Shown piece after piece: positions 1-5,803 of a stretch of DNA of 5,803 nucleotides. Where the stretch lies: positions 1-5,803 of the forward strand of contig DXJM01000154.1 of the NCBI GenBank assembly GCA_019057355.1, read 5' to 3'. The translations under genes were made by a program, and so were the position numbers. The DNA comes from Promethearchaeota archaeon. GTDB lineage: Archaea > Asgardarchaeota > Lokiarchaeia > Sigyniarchaeales > SOKP01. The notes below the pieces were generated by a model. It was not told the origin of the DNA. It searched no databases and saw nothing but the letters and a program-made list of their open reading frames with translations. Position 1 is the first letter of the stretch; the number at the start of each line of letters is the position of its first letter.

Positions 1-58
1 CAAAAATATATTACATTATAAAATCAATGAATCGAAAAGCAGAATTGGTTTAAAAATA

Positions 59-83
59 ATTAGAAATCATTATAATGTCTAAT
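59..83. repeat. Compound inverted repeat with a 10-bp perfect palindrome
   Basis: The outer arms ATTAGA (59-64) and TCTAAT (78-83) are complementary and enclose the perfect palindrome CATTATAATG (68-77). The arrangement is offset by three bases on one side. It could be an operator or a small structure, but it is short and wholly AT-rich, so chance is not excluded. Confidence 0.4.
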
Positions 84-140
84 GGATTTATATCTCATCA
101 AGTTTCTATAGGACACGTCCCATTCAGGTTTTTTTAGAGG

Positions 141-148
141 CTTTTATA
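141..148 (-). promoter_or_regulatory. Candidate TATA box near the window edge
   Basis: TATAAAAG on the minus strand is flanked by GAGG and CCTC arms (137-140, 149-152). It is a good match to an archaeal TATA element, placed about 130 bases after the DGGGP synthase stop. It could drive a minus-strand gene starting beyond position 1; no downstream gene is visible to confirm this. Confidence 0.25.
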
Positions 149-279
149 CCTCATAATGATCAAATTTTATTCATCAAGTATTTCAAATTGATTTAGGAAT
201 GTTTCCCAATTCATAATTTATTAGTAAGGAATCAAAGAAAATATTCTGATTCTAAGTTTATTAATATTCTATAAATAAT

Positions 280-1152
280 CTAAAAACTTGCAAAAATAAA
301 CGCAATCAGGCCTAAAAAGGCACCAATTTTGAGAAATAAACTAATTTTTCCAAATTCTTCTATTTTAAGGTTACTTTTTATAGTCAAGATGAGAGCCATG
401 ATAACCACAGCTAACCCAAAACTCATGGTTATGAGAAAGAGTAAAGGATTTATGATATTAGTAAATAAAGGTAATATGAAAAATAATATAGCACTTATTT
501 GACAAATAATCGAAAAAGTGAGAGCTTTTCTAATACCAATCGTGAGTGCTAAAGTTTTAATTCCTTCTTCCTTATCTCCATCAATATCTTCACAGCCCTT
601 AACGATTTCTCTTGCCATTAATAAGAAAAAAGATGTCAGAAAAAAGAAATAAATATATAGTGGAATGATCGAAGCATTTAAAACAGCTCCGTAGAGGAGT
701 CCTATTGAAAAAGAGATACTCACAATGATATTTCCTGGAAAACCACTTTTCTTCCCCCATTTTGCATAAATCCATCCAATAAACCCAAAAAAAGCAGCTA
801 TAAAAATATTTATGAGACCGAGAAAAAATATCATGCTATGAATGAACGCGATTATTACACCTATTACGTATGCAACAATAAATAAAAGTTTAGCTTGTTT
901 TATTGAAATTCTTCCACTTGGGATTGGACGCTCAGGCCTATTAATCTTATCAATTTCTATGTCATATATATCATTAATAATCATGCCAGAGCCAGCAAGA
1001 AAGAAATAGGTTAAAATTCCAAGAATGATATTTATAATTAACATGTTTATTGGAACTCCTGTCCGGGTGTTAAGAATTCCAATAATAACTGTCAATGAAC
1101 CCATTATATCATTTATGGGGCGAAATATTTCAATAATATCTTTTACTTTCAT
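280..1152 (-). CDS. Digeranylgeranylglyceryl phosphate synthase (UbiA-family prenyltransferase)
   Basis: This 290-residue integral membrane prenyltransferase most likely transfers a second geranylgeranyl group from GGPP to GGGP, the second ether bond of archaeal lipids. Both Asp-rich Mg/diphosphate-binding motifs of the UbiA family are visible: NDIYDIEID at 60-68 followed by NRPERPIPSGRIS, and EDIDGDKEEGIKTLA at 188-202, preceded by REIVKGC. The rest is mostly hydrophobic helices (about 8-9 segments), and the length is normal for the family. The ATG at 1152 gives the standard N-terminus (DIIEIFRPIND). I see no Shine-Dalgarno sequence before it. It is the last gene of the lipid operon, 34 nt after the GGGP synthase stop, which strongly favours this substrate over other UbiA roles such as menaquinone or heme prenylation. 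The specificity is inferred from motif and context. Confidence 0.92.
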   Translation of the reverse strand: MKVKDIIEIFRPINDIMGSLTVIIGILNTRTGVPINMLIINIILGILTYFFLAGSGMIINDIYDIEIDKINRPERPIPSGRISIKQAKLLFIVAYVIGVIIAFIHSMIFFLGLINIFIAAFFGFIGWIYAKWGKKSGFPGNIIVSISFSIGLLYGAVLNASIIPLYIYFFFLTSFFLLMAREIVKGCEDIDGDKEEGIKTLALTIGIRKALTFSIICQISAILFFILPLFTNIINPLLFLITMSFGLAVVIMALILTIKSNLKIEEFGKISLFLKIGAFLGLIAFIFASF

Positions 1153-1186
1153 GAGAAAAATCTTTAACTAAATTCTTTTTCATGTT

Positions 1187-2008
1187 CTATTTCATTTCAT
1201 AGTTTTTTATCTTGGATTTACCCGCTTGTTTTATTTCATCAATAATCTGTTTTAAAGCAGCACCACGATCCTTCATAATAGTGTTTTCAATGAAACTTCC
1301 CATTACGATGATATCTGCTCCAGCTTTTACAAAAGTTTTCGCATCTTCTTTTGTTTGAACTCCACCACCAACAATGATAGGGATGCTTAAAACTTTAGAA
1401 CATAGCTTTATAATGTCCGTAGGAATACTTTGCCCTCCTGATCCTGCTTCCAAATATACTAATTTAAAACCATACATTTGGGCTGCAAGAGCATATGCGG
1501 CTGTAAGCTTTGGTTTTTTTCGAGGAAGTAATTTTGCATTTCCTACCCATCCAGCAGTTCCTCCTGGTTCAATTATTAAATATGCCATCGAAATATATTC
1601 CAAAGATGATGTCTTAATCGTATATGAAGCAAGTGCTTGCTCCCCTACAATGAAATATGGATCTCTGGAATTTAACAATGACATGAATAAAATTGCATCA
1701 GCTTTTTGGGAAACATTAGTTATTCCTCCAGGAAAAATAATAACTGGTAGAGAATCTAGTTCATTTTTTATTAATTCGATGGTATGATTCACGAAAGCTT
1801 GAGAGAATGCCGTGCTCCCCCCTACTAATATTGCATCAGTCCCTGCATCCTCACAATATTTCGCCATTTTAGCCGCATTCTCCGGGCTTTGTCGCAAAGG
1901 ATCGGGATCAATTAGAGAAAAATGGAGCGTTCCTTCAAGATTGATTTTGTCAATTATATATTTATAGACTTTTGTATTTTCAGAATCCTTCATCAAAATA
2001 TTAACCAT
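1187..2008 (-). CDS. Geranylgeranylglyceryl phosphate synthase (GGGP synthase, PcrB-like TIM barrel)
   Basis: This cytosolic 273-residue enzyme forms the first ether bond of archaeal membrane lipids by joining sn-glycerol-1-phosphate to GGPP. Family landmarks appear in order along a (beta/alpha)8 barrel: HFSLIDPDP at 29-37 (Mg/diphosphate Asp residues), DAILVGGS at 58-65, IIFPGG at 90-95, YLIIEPGGTAGWVGNAKLLPR at 143-163, YLEAGSGG at 185-192, IIVGGGV at 211-217 and GADIIVMGSF at 230-239. The last three form the phosphate-binding half. The Trp/Gly loop and overall length suit the archaeal group II branch. The ATG at 2008 overlaps the reductase stop by 8 nt. A second in-frame ATG at 1993 (residue 6) is possible. 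Neither start has a clear Shine-Dalgarno sequence, so translational coupling to the upstream gene is plausible. The family is secure; the exact start is less so. Confidence 0.95.
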   Translation of the reverse strand: MVNILMKDSENTKVYKYIIDKINLEGTLHFSLIDPDPLRQSPENAAKMAKYCEDAGTDAILVGGSTAFSQAFVNHTIELIKNELDSLPVIIFPGGITNVSQKADAILFMSLLNSRDPYFIVGEQALASYTIKTSSLEYISMAYLIIEPGGTAGWVGNAKLLPRKKPKLTAAYALAAQMYGFKLVYLEAGSGGQSIPTDIIKLCSKVLSIPIIVGGGVQTKEDAKTFVKAGADIIVMGSFIENTIMKDRGAALKQIIDEIKQAGKSKIKNYEMK

Positions 2009-3410
2009 TCAAGACACTTTTTTCTGTTTTCGGAGTTTTTCTGGGTTGTATGACCATTTTATCGAGTTTCTCATAAATTTGAAGAGTTTTTTGCCTCCAT
2101 TCTTCAAATTTACTGATTTCTCTGGGAAATTTTCTATAATGTTGTGAAATTTCATTCATCCTAATTCTAAGATAATTCAAATCTAATAATAATTTTGGAT
2201 TAGAAATGCCACTTATAGCCTTTTTAACCATATTTACTAGGGATAATTTTATTAGTCCCGTTTCAGCAATTTCTAATATTTCTTCACTGGTTAATAAATC
2301 CTTGCTAAGACCAAAATTTAATTCATCGTTTGTAAGCACTTGGAGGACTATTCGCAAGAGATCAAGGGAAGCATAATCCGCTCCAAACGAAGTCATTATT
2401 TTATAATTAAAATCCCATAATTTACTCGCAGAAGTATCTTCTGCCTTAAGAGCATCGAAGGCTGAAAGAGCAGCATGATATCCGGCTCGCATTGAAGGAT
2501 CGATTCCTCCACCATGAAGGGGATTAACATGGCAAGCAGCATCACCAATTATAATTAATCCATTATCCACGCACGACCAAATAGATCTTCTCACAGGAAC
2601 CACACCTCCACCTGAAGATTCAAGTTTAAAATTTTTTGACGTTATAAATTCATTAAAAGCATTCTTTTGGTAATACTCCTTTACTCTACCCTTATAATCC
2701 ATGAATAACCCTAATCCTATATTTACCGCATATTCATTTTTTGGAAAATACCAGAGATAGCCTCCAGGAGCCCTTTTCTGGTCTAAAATAATGGTAATAT
2801 AGTCCGGATCCTTTACCATTTGGTCTTTTTGTGGAAAGTTAACAATCTCACGATAACATAAAATTGAATCTGATTTGGGAATCTCTTTTTCTATCAATGG
2901 ACTTTGGACTTGCTTTCTTAAAGGAGAGTAAAAACCACTCGCATCAATTACTATTTTTGCCTTGAGTTCGGTCTTTTCACCATTACTCATTTTAACCCTT
3001 AAACCATTTACAAATCCATTTTGATAAAGTAATTCTAAAGCCATCGTCTTGTCTAAGAACTTTGAAACCCCCGCATCAAGACTTTCATTCAATAATCTTT
3101 GTCCAAATTCTAGTCGATTCACAACATAACCAGCTTGCTTTGGATCGATCATCTCTATACATTTTTGAAGATTAGGAGCATATAATTTAACTCCTTTTAT
3201 GTGACATGATAATTCTTCATTTTTTGGATGGTTAATCTTTAAATAATCAAAAATTTCACTTCCAACGCCATCTCCACAGATTTTATCTCCAATCTTGCTT
3301 CTTTCCTTTCCATCTATTAGACAAACCTTTAAACCTTTTTGTGCTGCAAACGTGGCGGCGATTGACCCCCCAGTTCCAGCCCCTACAACAATTACATCAA
3401 AATTTTCCAT
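2001..3410 (-). CDS. Geranylgeranyl reductase family FAD-dependent oxidoreductase
   Basis: This 469-residue flavoprotein probably saturates the geranylgeranyl chains of DGGGP or a later lipid intermediate to give phytanyl (archaeol-type) chains. The N-terminus has the dinucleotide-binding fold DVIVVGAGTGGSIAA (5-19) ending in an acidic residue (LID, 31-33). The GGR signature KICGDGVG follows at 43-50. VIDASGFYSPLRK at 154-166 is the second FAD region, GGYLWYFPKNEYAVNIGLG at 216-234 is the substrate-pocket motif of archaeal reductases, and GDAACHVNPLHGGGID at 289-304 is the FAD-ribityl motif. About 130 further residues form a mainly helical C-terminus, as in longer archaeal members. The ATG at 3410 is supported by AGGT 7 nt upstream. 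It lies 23 nt after the kinase-family gene and overlaps the GGGP synthase start. Which intermediate is reduced, and the electron donor, cannot be read from the sequence. Confidence 0.93.
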   Translation of the reverse strand: MENFDVIVVGAGTGGSIAATFAAQKGLKVCLIDGKERSKIGDKICGDGVGSEIFDYLKINHPKNEELSCHIKGVKLYAPNLQKCIEMIDPKQAGYVVNRLEFGQRLLNESLDAGVSKFLDKTMALELLYQNGFVNGLRVKMSNGEKTELKAKIVIDASGFYSPLRKQVQSPLIEKEIPKSDSILCYREIVNFPQKDQMVKDPDYITIILDQKRAPGGYLWYFPKNEYAVNIGLGLFMDYKGRVKEYYQKNAFNEFITSKNFKLESSGGGVVPVRRSIWSCVDNGLIIIGDAACHVNPLHGGGIDPSMRAGYHAALSAFDALKAEDTSASKLWDFNYKIMTSFGADYASLDLLRIVLQVLTNDELNFGLSKDLLTSEEILEIAETGLIKLSLVNMVKKAISGISNPKLLLDLNYLRIRMNEISQHYRKFPREISKFEEWRQKTLQIYEKLDKMVIQPRKTPKTEKSVLNG

Positions 3411-3417
3411 TTTTTTT

Positions 3418-3421
3418 ACCT
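3418..3421 (-). promoter_or_regulatory. Ribosome binding site of the geranylgeranyl reductase gene
   Basis: AGGT on the minus strand (within ATAGGT) lies 7 nt before the ATG at 3410, separated from it by a run of A. It is short but well spaced and supports that start. The two genes downstream lack such a site. Confidence 0.5.
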
Positions 3422-3433
3422 ATTATACATTTT

Positions 3434-4222
3434 TTATATTATTGTAAAAGTAACAAGAACAAAAAATAAGAGAGTGGTGATTATTGGAACAGTTAAATCA
3501 TCCCAGGTACTTGGAGAAAATAACTCGATTAATGTTCCAATCGCTGCAATAATCATAGGATAAATAATTACTGCAGGTAACGTGAGCGTACTTGTTAATA
3601 GAAAACCAAAGAAGAACAAAGATGAAAATGATAAGAAAAACGCGGTAATAAAAAATACTGAAGATCCTTCAAAGCTTCTTGTTGTTCCAGTCCATGAAAG
3701 AGTGATTTTTCTTTTTCCATATTTTTTCCCGACAATACTCGCGAGCGTATCGCTAATTATCATGATAAGAATTCCCGATATTGCAAAATACATTTGATCA
3801 ATTCCCCAAAGACCAACAATAGCAAAGATTGTAACTAAAAGAGTAATTGATACACAATAATGAAAAGGACCTTGTAAATATGCTCGTTTGAGTTTATCTT
3901 CAGCGTCCTCTCCAATTGATTGATATAAATCGTTAAGCATCTTTACCTTTGATCCTTTTTCGCTCTTATATACAATGAGCGTTAAGGACATAGCGATCAA
4001 TACCGCCCATAATCTCCCTATTGGAAATGTAAAAAAAGGTACTAACAATACAACCAACCCTGCTAACAAATGAACCATTTTTCTTGCCGTAAAACTAGAA
4101 ACCTTTCCTTTCTTCTTTAAAGTTATGGGAATCATAATAGTTGCGATTACATAGGAATAACATATTAAAAGTACGGTCATGTCATGCATAAAATTATTAG
4201 TTAAATACATTTGTTTTCTCAT
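3434..4222 (-). CDS. Dolichol/phytol kinase-family membrane protein (candidate polyprenol kinase)
   Basis: This 262-residue polytopic membrane protein with about 7 hydrophobic segments belongs to the SEC59/VTE5-like group of CTP-dependent polyprenol kinases, related to CTP-transferase membrane enzymes. Visible hallmarks are ARKMVH at 46-51, SDTLASIVGKKYGKRKI at 157-173, TRSFEGSS at 181-188 after a short loop, and IELFSPSTWDDLTVPI at 232-247 with the paired Asp. A charged cytoplasmic loop lies at about 86-114. Known members phosphorylate dolichol, phytol or geranylgeraniol. Its place at the head of an ether-lipid operon suggests geranylgeraniol or another polyprenol as substrate, which is inference; a cytidylyltransferase-like role in activating the lipid is the main alternative. 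The ATG at 4222 has no Shine-Dalgarno sequence but has a TATA-like element 25 nt upstream, which would fit leaderless translation. ATG 4210 (residue 5) and ATG 4189 (residue 12) are alternative starts. Confidence 0.82.
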   Translation of the reverse strand: MRKQMYLTNNFMHDMTVLLICYSYVIATIMIPITLKKKGKVSSFTARKMVHLLAGLVVLLVPFFTFPIGRLWAVLIAMSLTLIVYKSEKGSKVKMLNDLYQSIGEDAEDKLKRAYLQGPFHYCVSITLLVTIFAIVGLWGIDQMYFAISGILIMIISDTLASIVGKKYGKRKITLSWTGTTRSFEGSSVFFITAFFLSFSSLFFFGFLLTSTLTLPAVIIYPMIIAAIGTLIELFSPSTWDDLTVPIITTLLFFVLVTFTII

Positions 4223-4239
4223 TTGAAGGTTTTTTTATT

Positions 4240-4247
4240 ATTATAAA
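4240..4247 (-). promoter_or_regulatory. Candidate TATA box for the lipid operon
   Basis: TTTATAAT on the minus strand begins 25 nt before the ATG at 4222. An archaeal TATA box normally sits about 25 nt upstream of the transcript start, so this would start the RNA at or very near the start codon and explain the missing Shine-Dalgarno sequence. A second match, TTTATATT at 4312-4305, would give a leader of roughly 60 nt. In such AT-rich DNA either could be chance. Confidence 0.35.
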
Positions 4248-4422
4248 CACGTATTTGAAGAAACATCTAATATTTAGAACAATGGCAAACAATCCATAGA
4301 ATTGAATATAAATATTAAAAGACTAGATTATTTAAATCATTTTTTAAAATGAACTTGAATAATTAACTTGGAATGTTAATGCCAGGCTAACCGAGAAATG
4401 TAAAAATATGGTATGGAATACT

Positions 4423-4429
4423 AAAAAAA
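4423..4429 (-). terminator. Candidate T-rich terminator after cheB
   Basis: On the minus strand, about 60 nt past the cheB stop, the sequence reads CGCTTTTTTTAG, followed about 15 nt later by a T5 tract. Archaeal RNA polymerase often terminates at such U-tracts without a hairpin, and no strong stem precedes this one. The location between a finished gene and a probable promoter fits termination, but T-tracts are common in this DNA. Confidence 0.35.
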
Positions 4430-4489
4430 GCGTGTTTTGAGAAGAAAGTGGAAATGAAACCTTTTTTCAAGTATATGAACACGTTTAAT

Positions 4490-5763
4490 TCATGAATAAT
4501 TTTTGAGGTACTCCCCAATTTGATAATCAGGTAAAATTATGCCCGCAAAACCCTTTTCTTTTGCAAATTTGGGCATTCCATATAATACACACGTTTCTTC
4601 GGATTCTGCTATCGTTTTTCCTTTGTTATTCTTAATTGCTCCTAATCCTGAAACCCCATCTTGCCCCATACCGGTAAGTAATATTCCAACCGTTTTTGAT
4701 CCATAAACTCGTGCAGCAGAATGGAATAAAACGTCTACTGAAGGTATGCAATAATTTACAGGATCTCCCTTAAAAATTCTAATGCAAGGAGTTTTTTTTT
4801 TTCTTGAATTTCCATGTGGTATCCCCCTGGAGCAACATATGCAATACCGGATGAGATATATTCGTTATCCTCACCTGTTTTTACTTTTATTTTACAGGCT
4901 GCATCTAGAGACTTGACAAATGATTCTAAGAAGAATTCGCTTAGATGTTGAACGATTAAAATTGGAAAGGGAATATCTTTTGGAAGATCTTTTAAAATAG
5001 TTCTTATAGTTCTTGGACCACCCACACTTGCCCCAATAACAATTAGAGAGGATGTAAATTTTGCATCCGTGATAGGCATTATTTTAGGGATTTTTAAGAA
5101 CTCTATATCCTCAAGTTCTTCTTTTTTGGTTTCAATAATTATCTTTTTACTTTTTTCAGATGGCTTTTTTTTAAATAATTTTTCTTTTTTCTCTTTAACA
5201 ACCTGTATATATTCTTTTTCTTTTATAAGAGCATTTTCTTCTTCGGTGATAGGTTTTAAATCTTTTAAATAGATCCCAAATTGGAATGTATCATCTATTA
5301 ATTGCTGTCGAAGGGTGGTCTTTCTATTTAAATTTTCTTCCTTGGAATATATTCTTTTTATTTGAGATTGGGATGCCAACAATACTTTTGTCCGCAATTC
5401 TTCCCCGAACTTAGGTAAATCTTTTGCCCCAATTCCTCCAGGCTTGATGATATAATCAAAAGCACCCATTAATAACGCTTGAACGGAAGTATCCATATTC
5501 TGAGGATTAACAGCAGATAAGATTATCGTGGGAATTGGATAATCATCCATAATATGTTTAAATGCTTCTAAACCATCCATTTCAGGCATTAGCAAATCTA
5601 AAATAAGAACATCTGGATGATATTTGATTACTTTTTCAATAGCTTCTCTACCATTAACCGCCATATCAATGATTTCTATTGATCTTTCTTCCTTTAGAAT
5701 ATTCGAAATCGATTTTCTTAAGAAGGCTGAATCATCTGCAATTAAAACTTTAATCGTTGACAA
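4490..5763 (-). CDS. cheB: Chemotaxis response regulator / protein-glutamate methylesterase CheB, frameshifted in a poly-A tract
   Basis: CheB removes methyl groups from chemoreceptor glutamates (and can deamidate glutamine) when its receiver domain is phosphorylated by CheA, giving adaptation. From a TTG start at 5763, the receiver domain (about 4-125) shows D10-D11, phospho-acceptor D56 in LDLLMPEMDG, S83 and K107 (IIKPGG). A long Lys/Glu-rich linker spans about 126-235. The methylesterase domain has S246 (IGASVGGP), H273 (VQHLSE) and D369 (LLTGMGQDG), the expected Ser-His-Asp triad. The frame breaks in an 11-A run at 4792-4802. The zero frame stops at 4756, whereas the -1 frame continues directly with RIFKGDPVNYCIPSVDVLF and runs to TGA at 4490. 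Repaired, it is 424 residues, against about 350 for typical CheB. No cheA, cheR, cheY or receptor gene is in view. The family is certain; whether the frameshift is real is not. Confidence 0.9.
4792..4802 (-). other. A11 homopolymer at the cheB frameshift
   Basis: Eleven consecutive A on the coding strand encode GAA AAA AAA AAA before CTC. Twelve A (or nine) would join the two cheB halves in frame. The tract contains A-AAA-AAA, a classical -1 slippery heptamer, and is also a typical place for polymerase slippage or sequencing and assembly miscounts. A single-base homopolymer error is the simplest explanation; productive slippage is possible. Confidence 0.85.
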
Positions 5764-5770
5764 TTTGAAT

Positions 5771-5776
5771 ACCTCT
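5771..5776 (-). promoter_or_regulatory. Ribosome binding site that sets the cheB start
   Basis: AGAGGT on the minus strand lies 7 nt before the TTG at 5763. It selects this start over the in-frame TTG at 5787, which would put the site inside the coding region and add eight residues not expected before the STIKVLIADDSA receiver start. Confidence 0.7.
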
Positions 5777-5803
5777 AATATTAACAAAATAATAATAAAA
5801 GAA

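Larger units (their letters stand above)
1..279. other. Non-coding region downstream of the lipid operon
   Basis: I find no convincing coding region or RNA gene in these 279 bases. No clear T-tract terminator follows the DGGGP synthase stop on the minus strand. The region contains a compound inverted repeat (59-83), a TATAAAAG element flanked by GAGG/CCTC arms (137-152), a short GGAC-AC-GTCC repeat (111-120) and two copies of TCATCAAGT (95-103, 171-179). It may hold a promoter for a gene beyond the window edge. Confidence 0.5.
4223..4489. other. Non-coding gap between cheB and the lipid operon
   Basis: In this 267-base stretch every ATG-initiated frame that I followed on either strand stops within about a dozen codons, and I see no tRNA or other structured RNA. 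It should contain the end of the cheB transcript and the promoter of the four-gene operon. Contents are the T7 tract at 4429-4423 and TATA-like elements at 4240-4247 and 4305-4312 (minus strand). A weak short inverted repeat, ATGG/CCAT, occurs around 4283-4297. Confidence 0.6.

Noticed and set aside
95..179. Two copies of TCATCAAGT as the start of a repeat array or CRISPR
   Set aside because: There are only two 9-base copies with no similar flanks, no regular spacing and no cas genes.
1374..1787. A 137-codon open frame on the plus strand
   Set aside because: It lies wholly antisense to the well-conserved GGGP synthase gene and its translation shows no recognisable domain, so it is a shadow.
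3582..3797. A 71-codon plus-strand open frame
   Set aside because: It is antisense to the kinase-family membrane protein, low in complexity and without a ribosome binding site.
4431..4484. CGTGTT (4431-4436) and AACACG (4479-4484) as hairpin arms after cheB
   Set aside because: The arms are only six bases with a 42-base loop in AT-rich DNA; this is too weak to call a structure or terminator.
4756..4791. Natural end of CheB at the zero-frame stop (4756)
   Set aside because: The 11 residues after the A tract do not resemble CheB, while the -1 frame carries the conserved GDPVNYCIPSVD and TGMGQDG motifs to a proper end.
5069..5272. A 67-codon plus-strand open frame rich in Ser and Phe
   Set aside because: It is the antisense image of the Lys/Glu-rich CheB linker.
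5764..5787. Start of cheB at the upstream TTG (5787)
   Set aside because: The AGAGGT site at 5776-5771 sits inside this extension and is correctly spaced for the TTG at 5763, which also gives the usual receiver-domain N-terminus.

Overview
The window is AT-rich (roughly one-third G+C by eye) and almost certainly archaeal. It carries three core enzymes of archaeal ether-lipid synthesis: a geranylgeranylglyceryl phosphate (GGGP) synthase, a digeranylgeranylglyceryl phosphate (DGGGP) synthase of the UbiA family, and an archaeal-type geranylgeranyl reductase. A chemotaxis methylesterase CheB lies beside them. The low G+C, lysine/isoleucine-rich proteins and this gene mix would suit an Asgard (Promethearchaeota) or another AT-rich uncultured lineage, but the sequence alone does not settle the phylum.

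All five genes lie on the minus strand, so transcription runs from high to low coordinates. At 5763-4490 is cheB, whose reading frame breaks in an 11-A tract (4792-4802). The C-terminal part, including the catalytic Asp, continues intact in the -1 frame. A 267-base gap (4223-4489) without coding potential follows, holding a T-rich candidate terminator and TATA-like elements. Then comes a compact four-gene cluster: a dolichol/phytol-kinase-family membrane protein (4222-3434), geranylgeranyl reductase (3410-2001), GGGP synthase (2008-1187) and DGGGP synthase (1152-280). Its spacings are 23 nt, an 8-nt overlap and 34 nt, as expected for one operon. The last 279 bases (1-279) have no gene; they hold a small palindromic repeat and a TATA-like element that may serve a gene beyond the window.

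Functionally, GGGP synthase joins geranylgeranyl diphosphate (GGPP) to glycerol-1-phosphate, DGGGP synthase adds the second geranylgeranyl chain, and the reductase saturates the chains to give archaeol-type lipid. The kinase-family protein is the least certain partner. It could phosphorylate geranylgeraniol or another polyprenol and feed isoprenoid into the pathway, or act on a dolichol carrier. The most notable oddities are the poly-A frameshift in cheB, the unusually long charged linker in CheB, and the kinase leading the lipid operon.
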